From contig JAHBWC010000044.1 in NCBI GenBank assembly GCA_019637225.1, positions 1-64,000 on the forward strand: a stretch of 64,000 bases of DNA, given 5' to 3'. The notes under the pieces were generated by a model. That model was not told the DNA's origin. It saw only the letters and a list, made by a program, of their open reading frames with translations, and made no database searches. This DNA is from Labilithrix sp. GTDB lineage: Bacteria > Myxococcota_A > Polyangia > Polyangiales > Polyangiaceae. How positions within the stretch are numbered: the stretch's first letter is position 1; the number at the start of each line of letters is the position of its first letter. Positions 27,433-37,927 of this stretch are shown piece after piece. The translations under genes and the position numbers were made by a program.

Positions 27433-28809
27433 TCAGTCCGCCTTTGCCTGGTTGAGGAGCGCCACTTCCGAGATGACGGTCCGAACGCGCGCGAAGTCGT
27501 TTCCGTTCATCCGGTAGCGCGAGATGTACGGGGGCCCGCCGGGCATCGGCAGGTCCGCGCGCCGATCGGGGAACGGCGTGCGGAACGCGAGGCGGTAGCG
27601 CACGGAGCGGATCCGGTGCGGACCGACGTTCGGCAGCGGAGTGCCCGCGACCGGTCCGGCCCACTGCGCGAAGAGACCGTCGGCGCCCTCGAAGTCGATG
27701 TTCGTGGTGGCCGGCGCGCCGGTGACGCCGCTGTCGACGATCAGCCCGAGCTTCAGGTCCACCGCGTACTCGGCGATCAGCTCGGGCGGCCCCACCGTGG
27801 TCACCCCGTCCGCCGCGAGCAGCTGACGGTACAGGTTGAACTTGTCGGGAGCCGTCGTTCCCGTGCCTTCGAGCACGGTGTCGATGCGGCGCGGCTCGTC
27901 TTCGACGGCCATGCTCCATCGCACGCGCTGGATGGGGGCGATCGCGACCTCCTCCATGATGCGCGAGCCGCAGACGTCGCCGCCGGTGTCCGACGTCGTC
28001 AAGATGCCCCGCGCGGGGTCGCCCGCGAGCTGGAGGGTGACGGCCTCGGGCTGCGTGGTCTCCACGTCGACGCGGCAGATGGTCATGTAGTGGAAGCAGC
28101 CGCGCATATCCATGACCTGGACGGCGTAGTCCATCCCGGTCACCGCCGGGGTCATCCGCTCGCCGGGCATGAACGCGAGCTGCGTCATCGCCTGGCGGCC
28201 TGCGCCCGTGGTCTCACCGTTGAAGAGGCGGCGGACGGCGGGGTCGGCTTGTCCGTCGAGGCGCACCTCGGCGCCTCCGGCGCCGCACGCCGCGCCCGTC
28301 GTCCCGTCCCTCATGAAGACGCCCCGGTAGACGTCGTCGGACGTGAGGTTGCCGGAGATGAAGACCTCCTGCGGGGTGATGTTGTTCGCGACCGAGAACG
28401 CATGCGCCCGAACGTCGTCGGCGGTGGCGATGCGGATCCCCTGGAGGTTCTCGAGGGCCGGGATGCGGTAGGGGTTGCCGGCCGAGCCCGGCAAGGCCGC
28501 GACCTTGGGGTCCCACTGGATGTTCGGCGACGACATGTACGAGACGCGCGACAGGTCGTTGCGAAAGCGCTCCGAGGCGGCGCGGACGTTCGCCTCGACG
28601 CCGGAGATGCGCGCCTGCTCGTAGAACGTCGTCGTCGCCGTCCGCGACAGGCCGACGGCCGCGAGCGCGACGATGAGGCCCATGACGAGCGAGATCATCA
28701 GCTCGACGAGGGTGAAGCCGCGCGCGCGGCGGGCGCGCCGGGCGCGGAGCCGCTCGTTGCCCTGCGCGAGGAGCTCCTCGCGCCCGTCACGGACCTGGCG
28801 GACGCTCAT
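27433..28809 (-). CDS. PilW-like minor pilin
   Basis: 458 residues. The class III leader ends RRARG, cut before FTLVELMISLVMGLIVALAA, with Glu at +5. The remainder is a long beta-rich globular part, longer than the about 270 residues of Pseudomonas PilW. It is predicted to form the priming tip complex with PilV, PilX and PilY1. The start ATG 28809 overlaps the pilV-like stop (ATGA). Confidence 0.85.
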   Translation of the reverse strand: MSVRQVRDGREELLAQGNERLRARRARRARGFTLVELMISLVMGLIVALAAVGLSRTATTTFYEQARISGVEANVRAASERFRNDLSRVSYMSSPNIQWDPKVAALPGSAGNPYRIPALENLQGIRIATADDVRAHAFSVANNITPQEVFISGNLTSDDVYRGVFMRDGTTGAACGAGGAEVRLDGQADPAVRRLFNGETTGAGRQAMTQLAFMPGERMTPAVTGMDYAVQVMDMRGCFHYMTICRVDVETTQPEAVTLQLAGDPARGILTTSDTGGDVCGSRIMEEVAIAPIQRVRWSMAVEDEPRRIDTVLEGTGTTAPDKFNLYRQLLAADGVTTVGPPELIAEYAVDLKLGLIVDSGVTGAPATTNIDFEGADGLFAQWAGPVAGTPLPNVGPHRIRSVRYRLAFRTPFPDRRADLPMPGGPPYISRYRMNGNDFARVRTVISEVALLNQAKAD

Positions 28810-29420
28810 AGCTTGGGGTTCCCGCGGATGGCCGTGGTCACGTGGACGAAGTGGTGCTGGTCGCGGGTCCCCGGCGCCGTCACAGCGAGGTTGGCGCAGT
28901 TCGGCGGCCCGAACTCGAGGCGCGGCCAGAAGACCCGGATCTCCGCGCGGATCAGCCCGGTGACGTTCGTGCCGAGGGAGTTTTGGGCGATCCACTCGAG
29001 CCGGTACTGGACGCAGAAGATGCGGTCGGGGTCCCCGGGAGCGACGTCGCGGCCGAGGAGATCGAAGGCGGCCGAGTTGCCCGCGAGGGGCGTCGCCACC
29101 GCGGGGACCATCCACGTGTTGTTGATGTTGGCGTTGTGGAGCCAGACCGTGGTGTCGATGTTCGACGTCGTGACGACGCTGTTCGGCTCGGTCCAGGCGA
29201 GCGCGTCGCGCTGGAGGCGGTGCTGCCACTCGCGCGCGATGTTCGTCGCGGTGTCGAAGTTGCGGGCGTCGGCGCCGCCCTGGATCGTCACGCGCTGCAT
29301 CCCGATGACCCCTGCCGCGCCGATGGCGAAGAGGGTCATCGCGCTCATGACCTCGACGACGGTGTAGCCGCGTCGCGCGCGGCGCGAGGTAGGGCGTGGC
29401 CTGGCGATGGAGCTCGTCAT
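28806..29420 (-). CDS. PilV-like minor pilin
   Basis: 204 residues. The leader ends RRARRG, cut before YTVVEVMSAMTLFAIGAAGVIG, with Glu at +5. The soluble part is short and beta-rich. The start overlaps the fimT-like stop (ATGA) and the stop overlaps the pilW-like start, so the genes are translationally coupled. Confidence 0.85.
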   Translation of the reverse strand: MTSSIARPRPTSRRARRGYTVVEVMSAMTLFAIGAAGVIGMQRVTIQGGADARNFDTATNIAREWQHRLQRDALAWTEPNSVVTTSNIDTTVWLHNANINNTWMVPAVATPLAGNSAAFDLLGRDVAPGDPDRIFCVQYRLEWIAQNSLGTNVTGLIRAEIRVFWPRLEFGPPNCANLAVTAPGTRDQHHFVHVTTAIRGNPKL

Positions 29421-30145
29421 TCCGACCTCAAGCGGGGAGCGCCGCCTCCCGAAATCGTCACGAGGCGCCGAAGGCCGCCGGTGCCGCGCACGATCCGCGC
29501 CTCGGCGATGCCGGTGAACGGCGGCGCGCCGCGCATCGCCGCGACCGCCGCGCCCGCGCCCCCGCCACTGCCGACGTAGGTGATGCCCGACGGCGTGATG
29601 CAGACGGCGAGGTGGGTCGTCGGAGCCGACGGCGAGCCGACGTCCCCGTCGCCGACGGTCAACGTCGCGCGGAGGTCCATGGTCTCGTTCACGCCCGCGC
29701 GGTTGAGCTCGGCGAAGTTGATGAAGCGCACCCAGTTGCCGCCGAGCACCCGATCGGTGCGGTAGTCGGTGATCTCGGGCTCCGCCGTCGCCCACTGCGT
29801 CGGGTTCGCCCTGCAGGAGGCGACCGGGTTCGGGCCGCCGCCGGTGGTCCCGTCGAGCGCGGCGTAAGCCCGGATGACCCCGCGGCCGCCGGTGCCCGGC
29901 GTCATCAGCACGAGGTGGGCCGAGCCGGTTCCTGCCGCGCGCGAGCGCGCCTGGACGAGCACCTGCTGGTACTGACGCGCGTAGTCGAAGGCGATCCGAT
30001 CGTTGCGGGCCTCGGTGAACGACGGCGCCGCGAGCAGGGCGACGATGGAGATCATCACGACGACGACCATCAGCTCGACGAGCGTGAACGCTCGGCTGGC
30101 TCGCCTTGCCCGACTGCGGCGGACTGCTCCTCGCTCCTTCATCAT
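29417..30145 (-). CDS. FimT/GspH-like minor pseudopilin
   Basis: About 242 residues. The leader is basic and ends SRA, followed by FTLVELMVVVVMISIVALLA. The residue before the cleavage point is Ala, not the near-invariant Gly, so processing by prepilin peptidase may be slower. The following SFTEARNDRIAFDYARQYQQVL helix and C-terminal GspH-type strands fit FimT. It is the first gene of the minor-pilin operon. ATG 30145 or 30142 are both possible, and a longer frame from 30202 is less likely. Confidence 0.8.
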   Translation of the reverse strand: MMKERGAVRRSRARRASRAFTLVELMVVVVMISIVALLAAPSFTEARNDRIAFDYARQYQQVLVQARSRAAGTGSAHLVLMTPGTGGRGVIRAYAALDGTTGGGPNPVASCRANPTQWATAEPEITDYRTDRVLGGNWVRFINFAELNRAGVNETMDLRATLTVGDGDVGSPSAPTTHLAVCITPSGITYVGSGGGAGAAVAAMRGAPPFTGIAEARIVRGTGGLRRLVTISGGGAPRLRSE

Positions 30146-30402
30146 GACGCGCGGTCCCCCGACCGTCGAAAGCAAGCCGTGTGCCCTGAGCTCTACGGCC
30201 ATCGAGGGGAGACCACATGGGAATTTCTCGCGAGGAGGCTGTTCCCCTACGTCGAATCCTTTGCGGGGCTACGAAAAAAGGTTCGAGCCGATGTGCCGGC
30301 TCCTCGGAAGGTCGCGGACGGCGTGCCGGCGCCGACGTTCGAGCCGATCGGTCAAAGCGTCCGCTCGCGTAGGCGGCCGCTCTTCCGGTATGAACACGCC
30401 TC

Positions 30403-31614
30403 ATGATGTCCCGCTCGCTGGTCGCCCCTCTCCTCTTCGTCACCGCGGTCTGCACGGCGTGCAAGGACGACAAGCCGAGGTCGGACACGCCCCCACCGCC
30501 ACCCCCTCCGGTCGCTTCGGCGGCGCCGGGCGCGTGCAGCAGCGGCGGCGGTGAGCTCACCGACGCCCTCTCGGCGCCGTTCTTCGCGAAGAGCACCGGG
30601 GGCTACTGCGTCGACCCGCAGGGCGAGATCAAGACGTACGGCGAGAAGGGCAAGCTCTCGATGGACGAGGTCTGCACGACCGCGTTCGACGGCGAGTGCG
30701 AGGTCTACAAGCGCTTCGGGCTGAAGCGCGTCGTCTCGCTCCACTACGTGGACGGGAGCGGCAAGGGCGGCACCGTCGAGGTGAACCTCTCGCAGTTCGG
30801 CGACGTCGCCGGCGCCTACGGCATGTTCACGCTCCGCGTCGTCGCGGGCGATCCCGCCGAGCCGTCGACGCCGAAGCCGCTCGCGGCCGGCGCGGCCGGC
30901 GCGATCGGCACGGGCCGCGCGTACGTCTGGCGCGGGCAGCACCTCGCCGAGCTCCAGTACGTCAACGAGAACGAGTCTCCGGAAGAGCTCGCCAAGTCGA
31001 GCGAGGCCATCCTCACCACCGTGGGCAAGGCGATCGGCGAGCGCCTGCCGGGGGCGACGACGCTCCCGCCGGCCGCGCAGATCCTCCCGGCCGACAAGCG
31101 GGTCGCGAACGGGATCGTCTTTCAGCCGAAGGACGTCCTCGGCTGGACGGCGACGGGGCCCGGCGCGGTCGGGTTCTACAAGGACGGAGACCGTCGCTGG
31201 CGCGTCCTCGCGATCGTGAAGGACGACGCCGATCAGGCGAAGGACGCGTTCAAGACGATCAAGTCGAAGCCCGGCAGTCTCCCGATCGCGGCCACGGGCG
31301 ACGAGGCCGCGCACGTCGTCGTGCCGTCCGCGGGCGAGGACAAGGCGAACGCGCCGAAGGTCGAGATGCTCGTCGCGCGGAAGGGCAACGTCGTGTGGGG
31401 CGTCGCCGACGAGGAGTACGCGCTGCGCGCCGTGTCCGGTCCGGATCGCGACAAGGCGCGCCTCTCGAAGGAGGAGGCCGTCGCCAAGATGAGCCAGCTG
31501 CTCGCGACCCCCGCGCCCGCGGCGGCCGACGCCGGCGCGCCGGCGGCTCCGGCAGGTTCGGGCGCGGCCGCGCCGTCCGGCAAGAAGGCGGCGCCCGTCC
31601 GCCGGACCGAGTAG
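30403..31614 (+). CDS. hypothetical lipoprotein (DUF6599-like)
   Basis: 403 residues. A short signal peptide ends TAVCTACK, a lipobox with Cys near residue 20, then a Pro-rich linker. The mature domain contains VSLHYVDGSGKGGTVEV, FGDVAGAYGMFTLRV and AYVWRGQHLAELQYV, a layout I associate with the DUF6599 family of unknown function. The last 50 residues are Ala/Pro/Gly-rich. It faces away from the pilin operon, with a 257-bp divergent gap. The family name is tentative. Confidence 0.65.
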   Translation: MMSRSLVAPLLFVTAVCTACKDDKPRSDTPPPPPPPVASAAPGACSSGGGELTDALSAPFFAKSTGGYCVDPQGEIKTYGEKGKLSMDEVCTTAFDGECEVYKRFGLKRVVSLHYVDGSGKGGTVEVNLSQFGDVAGAYGMFTLRVVAGDPAEPSTPKPLAAGAAGAIGTGRAYVWRGQHLAELQYVNENESPEELAKSSEAILTTVGKAIGERLPGATTLPPAAQILPADKRVANGIVFQPKDVLGWTATGPGAVGFYKDGDRRWRVLAIVKDDADQAKDAFKTIKSKPGSLPIAATGDEAAHVVVPSAGEDKANAPKVEMLVARKGNVVWGVADEEYALRAVSGPDRDKARLSKEEAVAKMSQLLATPAPAAADAGAPAAPAGSGAAAPSGKKAAPVRRTE

Positions 31615-31636
31615 ACGCCTCGACGCACGCGCGCGG

Positions 31637-32692
31637 TTAGACCCCGGCGCGCTTGGCTTCTTTCTTCCCGAGCGACGTGCGCTCGAAGCACAGCGGATCG
31701 ACGCGGAGCTTCTTGCGCACGAGCGCCGTCGCCTCGATGAATCGCGACGAGACGGGGTCGTGGTAGCCGCTCGCCTCGGGCGCGTCGGGCACGTGCGCGC
31801 GGTGCCAGCGCACCACGCGGCGCATCAGGTGATCGCGCACCCACTTGCCGACGAGCGACGCGAGCCCGACGATGAGGTGGGTGTCGTCGGCGTCGCGCAG
31901 GAACGCGAGGCGGCCGACGCCGGCGACCTGATACTCGCTCCGCGCGCGGCCCTCGCAGAGGACCGTGTGGAGCCGGCCTCCGAGCGGGCCGAAGCGATCG
32001 CCGTAGAAGTCGAACCCGCCGACCTTGCCGCAGAACGCGTAGACGTGCTCGCCGGCGTCGTCGCGCGCGGCGAGCGCGAGCCGCTCCATCGTGTGGAGGT
32101 CGACGTCGAAGCGCGAGAGCCCAGCCTCGACCGCGTCGTTGAGCTTGCGCGCGCACACGATCGCGACGCGCACCCCGAGCACCTCGAGACCGCGCGTCGC
32201 GAGGCGGTCGAGGTCCTTCGTGCAGTCCGCGACGGAAGCGTCGTCCGCGGCGAACGCCTCGCCTCCCGAGCCCCAGCAGAGATCGGCGTGATGCGACGGG
32301 CACGGCGCGCGAAGGGTCGCCTCGGGGTCGAGCGCGACGGTGGAGAGAAGCTCGGCCGGCGTCGACGGCCGCGGCGCGTGGGGTCCTGGGGCGAGCTCGG
32401 CGGCTGCCCTCGCCGTCCGCGCGGCGATCGCGCGCGCCCACGCTTCGCCGAGGGTGCTGTCGCCGCCGGCGAAGAGCTTCTTCGAGTCGCCGATGCGCGC
32501 GGCGAACGCGCCGCTGGGCTTCGAGGTGGCGAGCTTGGCGCCGCGGGCGCCGTCGACCCGTGCGAGGACGGAGGTGACGATGAGCGGGCCGAGCCGCGGG
32601 CCCATGCCGTTCTCGTCGATGCCCACGTAGTGCGAGCCGGACCATGGGAGCGCCGGAAGCGAGCGGGGCGCGGTGCGGGACGCGGGAGGCAC
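31637..32692 (-). CDS. divergent RNase HII-like protein
   Basis: 351 residues. The N-terminus YVGIDENGMGPRLGPLIVTS aligns with the RNase HII signature GxDExGRGPLAGPxV. IGDSKKL matches the following DSKxL motif. A later segment ASLVGKWVRDHLM matches the ASxxAKxxRD motif of RNase HII/HIII. The Asp and Glu of GIDEN are in place, but the Arg of the GRG motif is Met. Large insertions (about residues 90-160) separate the motifs. It may cut RNA in RNA-DNA hybrids or be a repurposed relative. The usual rnhB is not in the window. Confidence 0.7.
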   Translation of the reverse strand: MPPASRTAPRSLPALPWSGSHYVGIDENGMGPRLGPLIVTSVLARVDGARGAKLATSKPSGAFAARIGDSKKLFAGGDSTLGEAWARAIAARTARAAAELAPGPHAPRPSTPAELLSTVALDPEATLRAPCPSHHADLCWGSGGEAFAADDASVADCTKDLDRLATRGLEVLGVRVAIVCARKLNDAVEAGLSRFDVDLHTMERLALAARDDAGEHVYAFCGKVGGFDFYGDRFGPLGGRLHTVLCEGRARSEYQVAGVGRLAFLRDADDTHLIVGLASLVGKWVRDHLMRRVVRWHRAHVPDAPEASGYHDPVSSRFIEATALVRKKLRVDPLCFERTSLGKKEAKRAGV

Positions 32693-33024
32693 GGCCCCGA
32701 GCCGCTAGCGCGGCGCTCGCCGAGGAACAAGACCCGTCACCCCTTCGTTGACCGACAACGACCGAAGATCGATGGTAGACAAAGGTGCGTCGCGAGGCGG
32801 CCCTTGCGGCCACGAGGCCTGTGGAGAGCCGTCCCCGCGCGACGATTCCCGGCGGAGCTCGGGAAAAGCGCGAGGGTGGAGAAGGGCGATTCAGCACACA
32901 GCGCGTTGACCTTACCGAACCCGATGTTTAAGGTGTCGGGCCCTTTGGGGGACGGTTACTCTCACGAGCTTCACACGGCTCAGCTCTGCGCGGGGAAAGG
33001 ATCCCGCGCGCCGGAGGCAGGCGG
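32693..33024. other. divergent intergenic region upstream of dksA-like gene
   Basis: 332 bp between the RNase HII-like gene (left) and the DksA-like gene (right). It holds a good sigma-70-type promoter (32906-32934) for the latter. No gene is seen. Confidence 0.5.
32906..32934 (+). promoter_or_regulatory. sigma-70-type promoter of dksA-like gene
   Basis: TTGACC and TAAGGT separated by 17 bases, about 90 bp before the start codon, in the most AT-rich part of the gap. Confidence 0.6.
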
Positions 33025-33387
33025 ATGAACAAGGTCCAGCTCAAGAAGTTCAAGACGCTGCTCACGGAGAAGCGCGACGAGATCGTCAAGAAGGCGAAGC
33101 AGACGCTCGAGGAGGACATGACCCTCGACTCGAACGATCTGCCGGACGAGATGGACCTCGCCTCGAGCGAGTACCTTCAGTCCTTCACGTTCCGCCTCCG
33201 CGGCCGCGAGAAGGTCTTCCTCGACAAGATCGAGAAGGCCCTCCGCAAGATCGAAGACGGCAGCTTCGGTGTCTGCGAGGAGTGCGGCGAGGAGATCTCC
33301 ATCAAGCGGCTCGAGGCGCGACCGGAGACGACGCTCTGCATCCGCTGCAAGGAGGATCAGGAGCATCACGAGAAGAACTACACCTGA
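33025..33387 (+). CDS. DksA/TraR-family zinc-finger regulator
   Basis: 120 residues. An N-terminal coiled-coil hairpin (about 1-80) carries a DMTLDSNDLPDEMDLAS tip, and the family's acidic tip residues are present. The C-terminal zinc finger is CEECGEE...CIRCKE, all four Cys present. DksA-type proteins bind the RNA polymerase secondary channel and set rRNA and stress-promoter output with ppGpp. The gene is monocistronic, with its own promoter and a hairpin terminator after it. Confidence 0.92.
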   Translation: MNKVQLKKFKTLLTEKRDEIVKKAKQTLEEDMTLDSNDLPDEMDLASSEYLQSFTFRLRGREKVFLDKIEKALRKIEDGSFGVCEECGEEISIKRLEARPETTLCIRCKEDQEHHEKNYT

Positions 33388-33413
33388 CGAGACGCTCGAG
33401 CTTCTCGCCACGC

Positions 33414-33449
33414 GAGGGCGCCGGCTGCCGCTGAAGGCAGGGCGCCCTC
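33414..33449. terminator. composite hairpin between convergent dksA-like and uvrA genes
   Basis: Outer arms GAGGGCGCC (33414-33422) and GGCGCCCTC (33441-33449) plus an inner CTGCC/GGCAG stem stack into a 14-bp hairpin with a GG bulge. CCTCATTT follows on the plus strand. It could serve both convergent genes. Confidence 0.65.
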
Positions 33450-33496
33450 GCCTCATTTCTCCCGCGCGGCGACCCCGCGCGGCGGTCCAGTCGCGC

Positions 33497-36424
<2,928 letters not shown>

Positions 36425-36534
36425 CGGGACCAGCCTTGTTAGCACGGGACAAAGAGGCGCGCCTTGGATCGCCTCCGGCCCACCCGAGTGTCCTTACAGG
36501 GATAATTGCGCGGCGCGCCGGTGTCTGGCCGCGC

Positions 36535-37755
36535 TCAGCCGAGCGCGCGATCGAAGTCGGCGATGAGGTCCGCCGTGCCCTCGAGCCCGCAGCTCACGCG
36601 GAGGAGGCCGTCGGCGATCCCGGCGAGATGGCGCGTCTCGGGCGGCATGGTCGAGTGCGTCGTCGAGGCGGGGTGGACGACCAGCGTGCGGACGTCGCCA
36701 AGGCTGACCGCGTGGGTCGCGACGCGGAGCGACTCGAGCACCGCGCGCCCGCGCGCGAGCGCGTCGTCGCCGGAGCCGACCTCGAAGGAGAGGAGCGCGC
36801 CGTAGGCGAACATCTGCCGAGCCGCGACGGCGTGGCCGGGATGCGAGCTCAGCGACGGATGATGGACCCGGACGACGCGAGGGTGAGCCGCGAGGTGGGC
36901 CGCGAGCGCGGCCGCGGTCGCGCACGCACGCTCCTGACGGAGCGCGAACGTCCGGAGGCCGCGCGCGACGAGCCAGGCCGAGAGCGGCGAGAGGACGCCG
37001 CCGAAGCCCTTGATGACGGTGTCCCGGACGGCGCCCACGAGCTCGGCGCCGCCCACGACGGCGCCGCCGATGACGTCGCCGTGTCCGCCGATCCCTTTCG
37101 TCATCGAGTGCACGACGAGGTCCGCGCCGTGGGCGAGGGGAGCCTGCGCGAACGGCGTCGCGAACGTCCCGTCGACGACGACGAGCGGACGCGCCGCCGC
37201 GCCTCTCGCGAGCGCGGCGATCGCGCCGACGTCGGTCACGCCGAGCGTCGGGTTCGACGGCGTCTCCACGTAGAGGATGCGCGTCCGCGGCGTCATCGCC
37301 GCGGCGTAGGCGCCGGCGTCTCCGTCGACGAACGTCGTCTGGATCCCGAGCTTCGGCAGGCGCTCACGGAAGAGGCGCGCGCTCTCGGCGTACATCGAGC
37401 GCGGCGCCACGACATGATCGCCCGCCTCGCACGTGGCGAGGACCGCCCCGCTGATCGCGGCCATCCCGCTGGCGGTCGCGCACGCCGCCGCGGCCCCTTC
37501 GAGCGCCGCGAGCTTCGCCTCCAGCGCGGACACCGTCGGGTTGCCCCAGCGGCCGTAGATCCACGCGTCGTCCTCGCCTCGGAACGCGCGCGCGGCGTGC
37601 TCGGCGCTCTCGAAGGCGAACGCGCTCGACATCACGATCGGCGGATCCAGCGAGCCGTCCGCGCCCGGCGGCTCTCCGGCGTGGACGCAGAGCGTCGCGA
37701 GCGCGTCGGCGCGCCTCCGGAGCTGCTCGGCGTACCCGATGGAGGGATCGATCAC
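36535..37755 (-). CDS. PLP-dependent trans-sulfuration enzyme (methionine gamma-lyase/cystathionine gamma-synthase type)
   Basis: 406 residues of the Cys/Met-metabolism PLP family. The cofactor Lys is in VVHSMTKGIGGHGD, the phosphate-binding part is ASGMAAISG, and YGRWGNPTV matches the Tyr-Arg pair that contacts the neighbouring subunit's PLP. ETPSNPTLGV and SLGDVRTLVVHPASTTHS are also characteristic. Methionine gamma-lyase and cystathionine gamma-synthase/lyase cannot be separated safely by eye. It lies next to uvrA without an obvious functional link. Confidence 0.85.
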   Translation of the reverse strand: MIDPSIGYAEQLRRRADALATLCVHAGEPPGADGSLDPPIVMSSAFAFESAEHAARAFRGEDDAWIYGRWGNPTVSALEAKLAALEGAAAACATASGMAAISGAVLATCEAGDHVVAPRSMYAESARLFRERLPKLGIQTTFVDGDAGAYAAAMTPRTRILYVETPSNPTLGVTDVGAIAALARGAAARPLVVVDGTFATPFAQAPLAHGADLVVHSMTKGIGGHGDVIGGAVVGGAELVGAVRDTVIKGFGGVLSPLSAWLVARGLRTFALRQERACATAAALAAHLAAHPRVVRVHHPSLSSHPGHAVAARQMFAYGALLSFEVGSGDDALARGRAVLESLRVATHAVSLGDVRTLVVHPASTTHSTMPPETRHLAGIADGLLRVSCGLEGTADLIADFDRALG

Positions 37756-37927
37756 GCCGCGAGGTTACCCCAGAGCCGCCCGCGACGGCGCAGCCGGAGC
37801 ACGGACCGCCGGTCCCCGCGGCCGAGAGCCCGACCGTCGCGGGGCCCGTCGCGGCTCGGCGGAGGATCGGGACGAAGAGGTCAGGGTTTCGCGATGGGTT
37901 TGAGGGCTGTGATACCCTGAGAACGCC

